64,000 nucleotides of DNA from Lachnoanaerobaculum sanguinis (GCF_033242365.1 NZ_BTHK01000002.1:157825-221824), one strand, 5' to 3'. Positions 26,163-35,926 are shown, numbered from the stretch's first letter. Numbers and translations are program-made. The notes: generated by a model from the letters alone, not told the origin.

Positions 26163-27707
26163 ATGAGAGATATCAGTTTAGATAAGGTAAACGAAATAAG
26201 AGAGAGAATGCTTGAGACTGTAAAGACTGCAAGCCTCACACATGAGCAGAAAGTGGCTACTATGGCAAACCATGCTGATTCATTACTTGAAGTTTTGGAT
26301 AAGCCGGAGGGACTTGACGAGTTACTTGATGCCGATATAGAAAGCCAATGTATATGCGATCTGTTTGAAGGACATGCTCCTATGAGACCCAGATACATAA
26401 TACCTGATTATGCAAAGTTTATGAAGGAAGGAAGTAAGTTCCTTCAGCTTGATCCGCCGAAGGATCTTTACGAAGCTTTGAATTCATTATTGATTTTCTA
26501 TCGTCATGTACCGAGTGTAACAAATTTCCCGGTATATGTGGGACAACTTGATGAATTGCTGGAGCCTTTTGTACACGATGTGGACAGAGATTTGGCAAAA
26601 AAGATGATAAAGCTTTTCTTTATCAATATGGACAGAACTATTTTGGATTCATTTTCACATGCAAATATAGGTCCTAAGGATACTTTGGCAGGTAGGTTGA
26701 TACTTGAAGTTGAGGCCGAGCTTGAGCAGGCGGTACCAAATATCACCCTTAAGTATGATCCTGAGGTTACAAGTGATGAGTTTGCTCTTATGGGAATAAA
26801 TACAGCCCTTCACAGTGCAAAGCCTTCATTTGCAAACCATAAAATGTTTACAAGTGAGTTCGGTGAAAGATATGTTATTGCAAGTTGCTATAACGGCCTG
26901 CCTCTTGGCGGAGGTGCATATACTCTTTCAAGATTGATTATAAAGAATATTGCAAAAAGAGCAAAGAATATAGAGGATTTCAAGACAAATACTTTGCCTT
27001 ATGTAATGGATATTATGGCAAGATATATGGATGCAAGAATCAAGTTTGAAGTTGAAGAGAGCGGATTCTTTGAAAACAATTTCCTTGCGAAAGAAGGCTT
27101 TATAAAAAGAGAGAGATTCTCGGCAATGTTCGGTATGGTAGGTCTTGCAGAGGCTGTAAATATTCTTCTTGAGAAAGAAGGAGTTGAAGGAAGATACGGA
27201 CACAGTGAAGTTGCGGATAAGCTGGCTGTGGAAATAATGGATATTATAGATGAGTTTAATAAAAACCATTTCAATAAATACTGTGAAGTATCGGATTGTC
27301 ATTTCCTCTTACATGCACAGGTAGGAATCGCTACAGATGTAAATGTATCACCGGGAACAAGAATTCCGATAGGTGAGGAGCCTGAAGATCTTATAGAGCA
27401 TCTGAAGCATTGCAAGAAATTCCACAAGTACTTCCCATCAGGTACAGGAGATATTTTCCCTATCGACCTTACAGTACATAAAAATCATGAATATGTACTT
27501 GATATTATAAAGGGTGCGATGAAAGAAGATATCAGATATCTTTCATTCTATTCATCAGATTCGGATGTAATAAGAATTACAGGATATCTTGTAAAAAAAT
27601 CGGAAATAAATAAGCTTGAAAAGGGTCAGAGTGTACTTCAGGATACTACAGCTCTCGGAATGGGAGCAAAACACAATTGTAAGATATTGGAGAGGAAAGT
27701 ACGTTAG
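26163..27707 (+). CDS. yjjI: YjjI family glycyl radical enzyme
   Basis: A 514-residue oxygen-sensitive enzyme of the YjjI family, shorter than pyruvate formate-lyase. The C-terminal radical loop reads VIRITGYLV with the candidate radical glycine at residue 474. A candidate active-site cysteine is Cys242 in ASCYNGLPLGGGAY; CICD near 50 and SDCHF are alternatives. The substrate is not established to my knowledge. The activase yjjW begins on its last base. The pair lies between the nucleoside-binding lipoprotein and the ABC transporter genes, upstream of deoC, add, deoB and punA. E. coli also carries yjjI-yjjW beside deoCABD, so a role in deoxynucleoside or deoxyribose catabolism is a well-supported inference. 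Confidence 0.9.
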   Translation: MRDISLDKVNEIRERMLETVKTASLTHEQKVATMANHADSLLEVLDKPEGLDELLDADIESQCICDLFEGHAPMRPRYIIPDYAKFMKEGSKFLQLDPPKDLYEALNSLLIFYRHVPSVTNFPVYVGQLDELLEPFVHDVDRDLAKKMIKLFFINMDRTILDSFSHANIGPKDTLAGRLILEVEAELEQAVPNITLKYDPEVTSDEFALMGINTALHSAKPSFANHKMFTSEFGERYVIASCYNGLPLGGGAYTLSRLIIKNIAKRAKNIEDFKTNTLPYVMDIMARYMDARIKFEVEESGFFENNFLAKEGFIKRERFSAMFGMVGLAEAVNILLEKEGVEGRYGHSEVADKLAVEIMDIIDEFNKNHFNKYCEVSDCHFLLHAQVGIATDVNVSPGTRIPIGEEPEDLIEHLKHCKKFHKYFPSGTGDIFPIDLTVHKNHEYVLDIIKGAMKEDIRYLSFYSSDSDVIRITGYLVKKSEINKLEKGQSVLQDTTALGMGAKHNCKILERKVR

Positions 27708-28549
27708 TGTACAGTGCCGATATCAATAAGATAATACCGTTTAGCAGCGTGGACGGACCGGGAAACAGGACTGCGATATTTTTGCAAGGTTGTAATTTCA
27801 ATTGCAAATATTGTCACAATCCGGAAACCAGAAACCATTGCATTAATTGCATGGACTGTGTAGAGCCCTGCCCAAGCGCTGCTTTAAAAAATGAAAACGG
27901 TAAGGTTGTATTTTATCCTGAAAAATGTATAGGTTGTGATACCTGTATAAATATTTGTAAACATGGTGCTACACCGAGAATTGTAAGACTTACTTCAGAG
28001 CAGACATTTGAAAAGATATGTGAGAATGTTCCTTTTATAAGAGGAATAACATTTTCAGGCGGAGAATGTATGTTGTATCCTGATTTTATGAGAGAAGTTT
28101 TTACGCTTTGTAAAGAAAAAAAACTGGGTACATTGATAGACAGCAACGGAAGTGTGGATTTTGAAAAACATACAAAACTTTTGGAAGTTACCGACGGAGT
28201 AATGCTTGATATAAAGGCATATGACAGACAGGAACATATAAATGTAACCGATGTAAAAAATGATATCGTGTTAAAAAATGCGTTGTTTTTGGCATCGGTA
28301 GGTAAACTCTTTGAAGTAAGAACTGTAATAGTACCTGAATTATTTGACTTTAGAAAAACTGTATTTGATACATCTGCGGCTTTGGCTCCTTTCCTGGTAA
28401 AGTCAGATATAAGATATAAGCTTATTTCATATAGAGAGAACGGTGTAAGAAAAGAATACAGAAATTATAGAATGCCGACTGAAGAAGAGATGAATGAGGC
28501 TAAAGAAACAGCACAAAAAAACGGCTTTAAGGATATTGTAATTATATAG
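27707..28549 (+). CDS. yjjW: YjjW family glycyl radical enzyme activase
   Basis: A 280-residue radical-SAM enzyme that would install the glycyl radical on YjjI. The radical-SAM cluster motif CxxxCxxC is Cys29/33/36 (GCNFNCKYC). An insert with eight cysteines (CINCMDCVEPC and CIGCDTCINIC) forms a two-[4Fe-4S] ferredoxin-like domain, as in other long activases. The GTG start overlaps the YjjI stop by one base, with GGAGAGG upstream, so the two are coupled. The TFSGGECMLYPDF segment is the SAM-binding GGE motif. Confidence 0.93.
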   Translation: MYSADINKIIPFSSVDGPGNRTAIFLQGCNFNCKYCHNPETRNHCINCMDCVEPCPSAALKNENGKVVFYPEKCIGCDTCINICKHGATPRIVRLTSEQTFEKICENVPFIRGITFSGGECMLYPDFMREVFTLCKEKKLGTLIDSNGSVDFEKHTKLLEVTDGVMLDIKAYDRQEHINVTDVKNDIVLKNALFLASVGKLFEVRTVIVPELFDFRKTVFDTSAALAPFLVKSDIRYKLISYRENGVRKEYRNYRMPTEEEMNEAKETAQKNGFKDIVII

Positions 28550-28590
28550 CAAAATCAGTATCAAAAGCTTTTATATGACAAGGAGGGAAA

Positions 28591-30108
28591 ATGGACGTAG
28601 CTGTCAAGATGCAGGATATAGTCAAGAAATTCGGCGACTTTGTTGCTAATGACGGTATCAATCTAACTGTAAAAAAAGGAGAAGTTCATGCCATTTTAGG
28701 TGAGAACGGTGCCGGAAAATCTACACTTATGAATATTTTATACGGTTTATACCATCCTACATCAGGAAAAATATTCATTGACGGAAAAGAAACCGCTATA
28801 GGTACTCCACAAAAGGCAATTGATTTGGGAATAGGAATGGTACACCAGCACTTCATGTTGATACCTCCTTTTACAGTTACCGAAAATATTGCACTTGGTA
28901 TGGAAGATACAAAGGGCGTTGTTTTGGATTTGAAAAAGTCAAGAGAAAAGATTGTAGAACTGTCAAAGAAATACGGATTGTCGGTAGACCCCGATGCCAA
29001 GATAGAAGATATTTCCGTAGGTATGCAACAAAGAGTAGAGATAATAAAAGTTTTGTACAGAGGTGCAAACACTTTAATACTTGACGAGCCGACAGCTTCA
29101 CTTACTCCACAAGAGATAGTTGAGCTTATGGATATAATAAAGAGTCTTACAAAAGACGGCAAATCTGTAATTCTTATCACACATAAGTTAAAGGAAATAA
29201 AGGCTTGTGCGGATTCCTGTACTATTATCAGACATGGAAAATATATAGATACTGTTGATGTAAAAGCAACAAGTGAAAGTGAGCTTGCTGCCATGATGGT
29301 AGGAAGAGATGTCTCATTTACTGTTGAAAAAGAAAAGAGAGAGCCCGGAGAAGTAGTTCTTGAAGTTAAAGATCTCTGTGCAAAAGACTATAGAAAGGTA
29401 GATATTCTTAAGTCTTTAAGCCTTAATGTAAGAAGAGGTGAGATAGTCGGTATTGCCGGTGTAGACGGCAACGGACAGTCTGAGCTTGTAGAGATACTTA
29501 CAGGGCTTAAAAAAGCCGAGTCGGGTAGTGTAAGCATACTTGGAAAAGATGCTTTTAATGTTACACCAAGACGGAGTTTTGAAATGGGTATTACAAGTAT
29601 ACCTGAAGACAGACAAAAGCATGGCCTTGTACTGGATTTCACAGTTGCGGAAAATCTTATTTTGCAAAACTTTGAAAAAGAGCCTTTTTCAAAGAGCGGA
29701 ATATTAAATGATAAAAATATAGAAGCACATGCAAAAAAACTTATAGAAAAGTTTGATATAAGACCGAATGACAGTGCGAAAAAAGCTGCAAAGACATTAT
29801 CAGGAGGAAATCAGCAAAAGGTTATAATTGCGAGAGAGGTTACAAACGACTCGGATCTTTTGATTGCGGTAAACCCTACCAGAGGTCTGGATGTAGGAGC
29901 TATTGAGTTTGTTCACAGATACCTGGTTGAACAAAGAAATAAAGATAAGGCGGTATTGCTGGTATCTTTCGAGCTTGATGAGATAATGAATCTTTCAGAC
30001 AGAATAGAGGTAATTTTTGACGGACAGATAACAGGAGAGGTTCTTGGCGAGGATGCCGATGAGAAAGAGCTTGGACTTTTGATGGCAGGAGGAAAAAAGG
30101 ATGAGTAG
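28591..30108 (+). CDS. nucleoside ABC transporter, two-domain ATP-binding protein (NupO/NupA type)
   Basis: A 505-residue protein with two fused ABC ATPase domains. Domain 1 has Walker A GENGAGKST (residues 37-45), signature VGMQQR and Walker B TLILDEPTAS. Domain 2 (from about residue 250) has a degenerate Walker A (GVDGNGQSEL, no GKS) but a good signature LSGGNQQK, the usual asymmetry in this RbsA-like family. AAGGAGG precedes the ATG. It overlaps the first permease by 8 bases. With the BMP lipoprotein upstream it forms a nucleoside importer. Confidence 0.93.
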   Translation: MDVAVKMQDIVKKFGDFVANDGINLTVKKGEVHAILGENGAGKSTLMNILYGLYHPTSGKIFIDGKETAIGTPQKAIDLGIGMVHQHFMLIPPFTVTENIALGMEDTKGVVLDLKKSREKIVELSKKYGLSVDPDAKIEDISVGMQQRVEIIKVLYRGANTLILDEPTASLTPQEIVELMDIIKSLTKDGKSVILITHKLKEIKACADSCTIIRHGKYIDTVDVKATSESELAAMMVGRDVSFTVEKEKREPGEVVLEVKDLCAKDYRKVDILKSLSLNVRRGEIVGIAGVDGNGQSELVEILTGLKKAESGSVSILGKDAFNVTPRRSFEMGITSIPEDRQKHGLVLDFTVAENLILQNFEKEPFSKSGILNDKNIEAHAKKLIEKFDIRPNDSAKKAAKTLSGGNQQKVIIAREVTNDSDLLIAVNPTRGLDVGAIEFVHRYLVEQRNKDKAVLLVSFELDEIMNLSDRIEVIFDGQITGEVLGEDADEKELGLLMAGGKKDE

Positions 30109-31168
30109 GAAAAATAATATACTTTCAAGCAATGCTTTTTATACTCTTATATCAATAGTCATAGGCTTTGTTGTAGGTGCAATACTTTTAAGTATTGCAA
30201 AAATCAATCCTTTGGACGCGTATAAACAGCTGTTTAACGGTGTTTTCGGTAAGCCCAAATTTATGGTCTGGTGTTTGATTTATGCGGCACCGCTTATATT
30301 TACAGGGCTTAGCGTAGCATTTTCATTTAAAACGGGTGTTTTTAATATAGGTGCGGAGGGACAATTTGTAGTCGGATCACTCACAGCCTGCGTTTTAGGT
30401 ATACTTGTGAAGGCTCCGGCAATTATTCATGTTCCGCTTTGCTTTATAGGTGCGGCGCTTGCAGGCGGTATCTGGGGAGCAATAGTAGGAGTTTTGAAGA
30501 TTAAAAAAGGTGTAAATGAAGTTTTATCCTATATTATGTTTAACTGGATAGCTTTCTATTTATCAAACTTTGTTGTAAATCTAAGTATCATCCATAAAGA
30601 CGGTGGTGGTGAGGCAACAAAGGATATAGCGGCAACAGCAAGAATTTTGGCTCCTAAATCAATTATAGCGGCTACAGGCGCGTCAGCTGCAAACTACGGT
30701 TTTATTCTTGCAATAATATTTGCTGTAATAGTATGGTTTATTATAAACAGAACAACTCTGGGATTTAAGCTCAGAGCCGTAGGTTTCAGCAATACTGCCG
30801 CACAGTATGCGGGTATTGATACAGGAAAATCATTCCTTACGGCAATGGCATTTTCAGGTGCATTGGCAGGTATCGGAGGTGCCGTACAGCTTATGGGTAT
30901 GAGTGGAAGAATTTCACAGTTCTCAGGGCAGGAAGGATACGGCTTTCAGGGTATTACAGTAGCACTTATAGCTTCATCAAATCCGATTGCATGTATTTTT
31001 GCCGGAATATTCTACGGCGCAATGAAATACGGCGGTGGTAAACTCTCTTTGGTAAATGCTCCGGCAGAGGTGGTAGATATCATAATGGGTATTATCATCC
31101 TGTTTATAGCAATATCAAGCCTGTTTAAAAATATATTCTTAAATCATGGAAAGAAGGGAGCGGTATAA
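30101..31168 (+). CDS. nucleoside ABC transporter permease 1
   Basis: A 355-residue BPD_transp_2 permease with about eight to ten membrane helices. It contains the conserved cytoplasmic loop GLKLRAVGFSNTAAQYAGID-like segment (here beginning GFKLRAVGFSNTAAQYAGID) and FNIGAEGQFVVGS near the N-terminus, both typical of NupP/YufP-type subunits of BMP-dependent importers. It starts 8 bases inside the ATPase gene and shares its last base with the next permease start, so the three are coupled. Confidence 0.92.
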   Translation: MSRKNNILSSNAFYTLISIVIGFVVGAILLSIAKINPLDAYKQLFNGVFGKPKFMVWCLIYAAPLIFTGLSVAFSFKTGVFNIGAEGQFVVGSLTACVLGILVKAPAIIHVPLCFIGAALAGGIWGAIVGVLKIKKGVNEVLSYIMFNWIAFYLSNFVVNLSIIHKDGGGEATKDIAATARILAPKSIIAATGASAANYGFILAIIFAVIVWFIINRTTLGFKLRAVGFSNTAAQYAGIDTGKSFLTAMAFSGALAGIGGAVQLMGMSGRISQFSGQEGYGFQGITVALIASSNPIACIFAGIFYGAMKYGGGKLSLVNAPAEVVDIIMGIIILFIAISSLFKNIFLNHGKKGAV

Positions 31169-32103
31169 TGGACGTTTTAATAAGGAATTTAGGTCTTCTT
31201 ATAAATGCAATATTGATAGCAACACCACCTCTTCTTTTGGCGGCGCTCGGATCATGCTTTTCCGAGAGAAGCGGTGTGGTAAACATCGGTATAGAAGGTA
31301 TGATGACAATCGGTGCATTCATGGGTGCATGTGTGGCATATTTTAGCGGCAACGGTTGGTTAGGATTTTTTGTGGGCGGACTTAGCGGTGCTCTTCTTGG
31401 AGTTATACATGCAATTGCATGTATACAGTTTGGAGCGGATCAGACTATATCAGGTACCGCGATAAACTTTATAGGACCCGGACTTGCTGTATTTTTATGT
31501 AAGGCGATATTTGACAATTCATCCGATTCACCGGCACTTGACACAGCTGCAAAGCTTCCAAAAATGTTTGAAGGTGTGTTTAAGTCAGGTTCATTCGGCT
31601 ATAATGTTTTTTCCACTTATTCAGTGGCGTATTTAAGCTTTTTATTGGTTTTGGTAGTGTGGTTTGTATTCTATAAAACAAAGTTCGGAATGCATTTAAG
31701 AGCTGTCGGAGAGCATCCACAGGCTTGCGCAACTCTTGGAGTTAATGTATATCTGACAAGATATATCTGTGTTATACTTTCAGGCTTTCTTGCAGGACTT
31801 GGAGGAGCATTCGTTACACTTGCAACTGTAAGTCAGTTTAGACCTGCGGTAATAGTAGGACAGGGATTTATTGCGATTGCGGCGGTAATCTTCGGTAAGT
31901 TTAAACCGCAGGGAGCATTTAAGGCATGTTTACTTTTCGGACTTTGTAACGGTATAAAGGCACTGCTTGGAGCAGGTAATGCTGTTTCACCGAATTTAGT
32001 TTCAATGATTCCATATGTAGTAACAATTCTTGCACTTGTGTTTGTAGTAGGAAGTACAAGAGTACCGGCTGCAAATGGTAAGCCTTTCTTAAAGGCTAGA
32101 TAG
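31168..32103 (+). CDS. nucleoside ABC transporter permease 2
   Basis: A 311-residue second BPD_transp_2 permease (NupQ/YufQ type). SGVVNIGIEGMMTIGAFMGA and the coupling loop GMHLRAVGEHPQACATLGVN are diagnostic. The two permeases would pair as a heterodimer with the two-domain ATPase. The deoC start is 8 bases after the stop with a GGGGG ribosome site, showing that uptake and breakdown are one transcription unit. Confidence 0.92.
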   Translation: MDVLIRNLGLLINAILIATPPLLLAALGSCFSERSGVVNIGIEGMMTIGAFMGACVAYFSGNGWLGFFVGGLSGALLGVIHAIACIQFGADQTISGTAINFIGPGLAVFLCKAIFDNSSDSPALDTAAKLPKMFEGVFKSGSFGYNVFSTYSVAYLSFLLVLVVWFVFYKTKFGMHLRAVGEHPQACATLGVNVYLTRYICVILSGFLAGLGGAFVTLATVSQFRPAVIVGQGFIAIAAVIFGKFKPQGAFKACLLFGLCNGIKALLGAGNAVSPNLVSMIPYVVTILALVFVVGSTRVPAANGKPFLKAR

Positions 32104-32110
32104 GGGGATT

Positions 32111-32767
32111 ATGTTAGCAACAAAATTATTTGATCACACAATTTTAAAGGCTGATGCAACAAAGGAAGATGTAAAAAAAGTATGTGAAGAGGCAATGGCT
32201 TACAGCTTTTGCTCTGTATGTGTAAATTCATACTATGTTCCTTATGTTGCCGAACTTCTTCACGGAAGTGATGTTAAAATATGCACTGTAGTGGGCTTTC
32301 CTTTGGGAGCTATGTCTACAAGAGCAAAGGCGCTTGAAGCAAAGATTGCTGTAATGGACGGTGCCGATGAAGTAGATATGGTTATAAATATCGGTGCATT
32401 AAAAGATAAAGATTATGATGTTGTTCTGGAAGATATAAAGGCTGTAAAGGAAGCTTGCGGAAACGCTCTTTTAAAGGTAATTATTGAGACCTGTCTTTTG
32501 ACTGACGAAGAAAAGATTAAAGCATGTGAGCTTTCAAAAGAGGCAAATGCCGACTTTGTAAAGACTTCTACAGGATTTTCTACTGCAGGTGCCAAAGTGG
32601 AAGATATTAAGCTTATGAGAGAAACTGTAGGTAAGGACATGGGAGTAAAAGCAAGTGGTGGAATAAATGATAAAGAGTTTGCAAATGCATTGGTTGAAGC
32701 AGGTGCAAGCAGACTTGGAACAAGTGCTACTATAAAGATAGTGGAATCAGCCTTTTATGATGTATAA
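32111..32767 (+). CDS. deoC: deoxyribose-phosphate aldolase
   Basis: A 218-residue class I aldolase that splits 2-deoxyribose-5-phosphate into glyceraldehyde-3-phosphate and acetaldehyde. The Schiff-base lysine is Lys151 in FVKTSTGF and the relay lysine is Lys180 in GVKASGGI. The N-terminal FDHTILKADAT and CTVVGFPLGAMST motifs are intact. It lies downstream of the nucleoside importer and next to add and deoB, the classic deoxynucleoside catabolic set. The acetaldehyde it makes must be handled by enzymes outside the window. Confidence 0.97.
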   Translation: MLATKLFDHTILKADATKEDVKKVCEEAMAYSFCSVCVNSYYVPYVAELLHGSDVKICTVVGFPLGAMSTRAKALEAKIAVMDGADEVDMVINIGALKDKDYDVVLEDIKAVKEACGNALLKVIIETCLLTDEEKIKACELSKEANADFVKTSTGFSTAGAKVEDIKLMRETVGKDMGVKASGGINDKEFANALVEAGASRLGTSATIKIVESAFYDV

Positions 32768-32777
32768 CGGTTAAGAT

Positions 32778-33749
32778 ATGAATAGAGAAGATATTTTAAA
32801 ATTACCTAAACTTGACTTACATTGCCATTTGGACGGTTCATTATCAAAGACATTTTTAGAGAATGCTTTGGGAAGAACTTTTACCATGGAAGAGCTGTCA
32901 GTCAGTATGGATTGTAACAGTCTGGTGGAATATCTTGAAAAATTTGATATTCCATTGGAAGCCATGAACACCGCCAAAAATATCAAGGCCGCTACTGTTG
33001 ATGTAATGAAGTCGGCATCAAAAGAAGGCGTAAGATATATTGAAATAAGATTTGCCCCTCTTTTGTCTGTTTCAGACAGTTTGAAGACAGGTGATGTGAT
33101 AGAAGCTGTAATAGCAGGAATCAATGAAGGAAGCAATCTTTTTAATATTCATGGCAATGCCATATGCTGTGCAATGACACATCATGATATTGAAGATAGT
33201 AAGGCTATGTTTAAGGTTGCAAGAGAATACTATGGTAGCGGCGTGTCAGGACTTGATTTGGCAGGAGATGAAGCAAATCATCCTATAGGAGAGTTTAAAG
33301 ATCTGTTTAAATATGCAACAGATTTGGGTATGAACTATACTATTCATGCAGGTGAGGCAGGACCTAAGTCCAATATAGAAGGCGCTATAGAATATGGTGC
33401 AAAGAGAATCGGACATGGTATTGCTATGAGAAATGATGAAAGGCTTTTGAAACTTGCTAAAGATAAACGTATTGGTATAGAAATGTGCCCGATAAGTAAT
33501 TATCAGACAAAGGCGGTAGGAAAAAATGAGATTCATCCATATTCAGACTACATAAAAAGGGGCATACTTGCTACCGTCAATACAGACAACAGATTGGTCA
33601 GCAATACAAGTATTACAAATGAGATATTATTCTTGCAGGAAAGAGATATGATATCCGATTCGGATATTATTCAGGGAATAAAAAATTCAATAGAAGTATC
33701 ATTTGCAAGTGATAATATTAAAGATATGCTCTTAAAAGAATTAAATTAA
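32778..33749 (+). CDS. add: adenosine deaminase
   Basis: A 323-residue zinc amidohydrolase-fold enzyme that converts (deoxy)adenosine to (deoxy)inosine. The metal-binding HxH is His15/His17 in LDLHCHLDGSL, followed by EIRFAP, NYTIHAGEAGP, RIGHGIA, EMCPISNY and the final ATVNTDNR motif. It feeds inosine to the purine nucleoside phosphorylase at the end of the operon. It starts 10 bases after deoC. Confidence 0.96.
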   Translation: MNREDILKLPKLDLHCHLDGSLSKTFLENALGRTFTMEELSVSMDCNSLVEYLEKFDIPLEAMNTAKNIKAATVDVMKSASKEGVRYIEIRFAPLLSVSDSLKTGDVIEAVIAGINEGSNLFNIHGNAICCAMTHHDIEDSKAMFKVAREYYGSGVSGLDLAGDEANHPIGEFKDLFKYATDLGMNYTIHAGEAGPKSNIEGAIEYGAKRIGHGIAMRNDERLLKLAKDKRIGIEMCPISNYQTKAVGKNEIHPYSDYIKRGILATVNTDNRLVSNTSITNEILFLQERDMISDSDIIQGIKNSIEVSFASDNIKDMLLKELN

Positions 33750-33797
33750 GGGAATATCTGCTTGTGTACACGTTTGTATGACCGGAAGGTTTTATTT

Positions 33798-34985
33798 ATG
33801 AGAAAATATAAAAGAGTTTTTGTGGTTGTACTGGATTCTTTGGGAATCGGTGCAATGCCCGATGCCGAAAGATTCGGTGATGCAAATACAGATACTTTCG
33901 GACATATAGTAAAAAGCTATGGAAAACTTGATATTCCAAATTTGAAAAAACTGGGGATGTATAATCTTCATCCTGTAGAAGGAGAGTCCGGAGTGGAAAA
34001 ACCGCTTGGAAGATTTTTCAGAATGGAAGAGATGAGTAACGGTAAGGATACAATGACAGGTCATTGGGAAATGATGGGACTCAGAATTGAAAAGCCTTTC
34101 CAAACATTTACTGATACAGGCTTTCCTAAGGAGCTTATAGATGAGCTTGAAAAAAGATGCGGTAAGAGAGTAATCGGTAACAAGTCAGCTTCAGGTACAG
34201 AGATACTTGAAGAACTTGCGGAAGAAGAGATAAATACCGGAGCAATGATAGTGTATACATCTGCCGATTCGGTACTTCAAATCTGTGGAAATGAAGAGAC
34301 ATTCGACCTGCAAAACTTATACAGATGCTGTGAGATTGCAAGAGAACTTACAATGAAGGATGAATGGAAGGTAGGAAGAGTAATTGCCAGACCTTATGTA
34401 GGTAAGAAAAAAGGGGAATTTAAGAGAACTTCAAACAGACATGACTATGCCCTGAAACCTTTTGGAAGGACTGCTCTTAATGTATTAAAGGATGCCGGAC
34501 TTGATGTTATTTCTATCGGAAAGATAAACGATATATTTGTCGGAGAGGGAATTACAAAGGCATATCATTCGGATTCAAGTGTGCATGGTATGGAACAGAC
34601 CATTGATATGCTTGTGGAAGATTTTACCGGCCTTTGCTTTACAAATCTTGTTGATTTTGATGCACTTTGGGGGCATAGAAGAAATCCGATAGGATATGCA
34701 AAAGAAATTGAAAAGTTTGATGTTAAGCTTGGTGAGTTTATGGAAAAGATGAATGATGACGATCTTTTAATACTCACTGCAGATCATGGAAACGATCCTA
34801 CACATACTGGAACAGACCACACAAGAGAGGCCGTATTCTTTATGTCATATTCAAAGAAATTTGACGGCGGAAAATTACTTGATACAACCGATACATTTGC
34901 AGTAATCGGTGCAAGTATAGTGGACAACTTCGGACTGAAGATGCCTGAAAATACAATAGGCTACAGTATTTTAGATAAGCTATAA
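33798..34985 (+). CDS. deoB: phosphopentomutase
   Basis: A 395-residue manganese enzyme of the alkaline-phosphatase superfamily that interconverts (deoxy)ribose-1-phosphate and (deoxy)ribose-5-phosphate. It starts RVFVVVLDSLGIGAMPDA with the metal-binding Asp, has the phosphoryl-acceptor Thr in NGKDTMTGHWEMMG, and C-terminal LTADHGNDPTHTGTDHTRE with the metal-binding His and Asp. ATG 33798 is preceded by GGAAGG at 8 bases; an upstream in-frame start at 33762 has no ribosome site and would add an unusual extension. It links the phosphorylases to DeoC. Confidence 0.97.
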   Translation: MRKYKRVFVVVLDSLGIGAMPDAERFGDANTDTFGHIVKSYGKLDIPNLKKLGMYNLHPVEGESGVEKPLGRFFRMEEMSNGKDTMTGHWEMMGLRIEKPFQTFTDTGFPKELIDELEKRCGKRVIGNKSASGTEILEELAEEEINTGAMIVYTSADSVLQICGNEETFDLQNLYRCCEIARELTMKDEWKVGRVIARPYVGKKKGEFKRTSNRHDYALKPFGRTALNVLKDAGLDVISIGKINDIFVGEGITKAYHSDSSVHGMEQTIDMLVEDFTGLCFTNLVDFDALWGHRRNPIGYAKEIEKFDVKLGEFMEKMNDDDLLILTADHGNDPTHTGTDHTREAVFFMSYSKKFDGGKLLDTTDTFAVIGASIVDNFGLKMPENTIGYSILDKL

Positions 34986-34995
34986 TGGAGGTTAT

Positions 34996-35817
34996 ATGAA
35001 TCCGGTTTTCGAAAAAGTGAAAAAGAGCTATGATTATATCAGAACAGTTACAGATTTTACACCTGAGGTTGCTTTGGTACTTGGCTCAGGTCTTGGTGAG
35101 TTTGCAAAGCATATGGAAGTTGAATGTGAGATTCCATACTCAAGTATTGAGGGATTTCCTGTATCGACTGTGGCAGGGCATGACGGAAGATTTCTCTTCG
35201 GTACGGTTGAGGGTGTAAAGACAGTTATTATGAAGGGAAGAGTTCACTACTATGAGGGTTATCCTGTAACAGATGTAGTACTTCCTACAAGACTTATGAT
35301 TATGCTTGGAGCAAAGAAGTTAATTCTTACAAATGCTGCAGGCGCTGTAAATACTTCATATAAGCCGGGTGATTTGATGATGATCACAGATCATATATCA
35401 ACCATAGTACCTTCACCACTTATAGGTGAAAACATAAGTGAATTCGGAACAAGATTTCCTGATATGAGTAATGTCTATTCAAAGAGACTTCAGGATGTGG
35501 TAAGAAAGTCCGCTAAGGAAGTGGGAGTTTCTCTAAGAGAAGGCATATATATGCAATTTAGCGGTCCTGCATATGAGACACCTGCCGAGGTAAAACTTGC
35601 AAGATTGCTTGGTGCCGATGCTGTAGGCATGTCCACTGCGATAGAGGCTGTTGCTGCAAATCATATGGGCATAGAAATCTGCGGTATTTCATGCTTTACA
35701 AATATGGCGGCAGGTATCTTAGATCAACCTCTCAGCCATGAAGAGGTATCTGAGGCTGCAAATAAGGTTTCTCATATATTTGAGGGATTGGTAAAAAGTA
35801 TAATAAAGAATGCGTAA
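34996..35817 (+). CDS. punA: purine-nucleoside phosphorylase (trimeric type)
   Basis: A 273-residue trimeric-class PNP that phosphorolyses inosine and guanosine (and deoxy forms) to base plus (deoxy)ribose-1-phosphate. Key motifs are ALVLGSGLGEFA at the N-terminus, GRVHYYEGYP, LILTNAAGAVN and DAVGMSTAIEAVAA. It is the last gene of the nucleoside operon and is followed directly by a strong terminator. Class assignment rests on length and motifs; it differs from the hexameric DeoD. Confidence 0.94.
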   Translation: MNPVFEKVKKSYDYIRTVTDFTPEVALVLGSGLGEFAKHMEVECEIPYSSIEGFPVSTVAGHDGRFLFGTVEGVKTVIMKGRVHYYEGYPVTDVVLPTRLMIMLGAKKLILTNAAGAVNTSYKPGDLMMITDHISTIVPSPLIGENISEFGTRFPDMSNVYSKRLQDVVRKSAKEVGVSLREGIYMQFSGPAYETPAEVKLARLLGADAVGMSTAIEAVAANHMGIEICGISCFTNMAAGILDQPLSHEEVSEAANKVSHIFEGLVKSIIKNA

Positions 35818-35818
35818 A

Positions 35819-35843
35819 AAAGGAGGCTACGAGCCTCCTTTTT
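35819..35843 (+). terminator. terminator of the nucleoside operon
   Basis: GC-rich stem AGGAGGCT (35821-35828) with AGCCTCCT (35832-35839), a 3-base loop and TTTTT. Confidence 0.92.
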
Positions 35844-35926
35844 GTATTAAATAAAATAATGAAATTTGAATAAATATTAAAATATATAACATATTTAAAT
35901 ATAAAACAATTACATAAAAATAACAT

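Noticed and set aside
29400..29500. Degenerate second Walker A in the nucleoside ABC ATPase as a loss-of-function mutation
   Set aside because: The second domain of this RbsA/NupO-like family normally has a degenerate site, so this is not damage.
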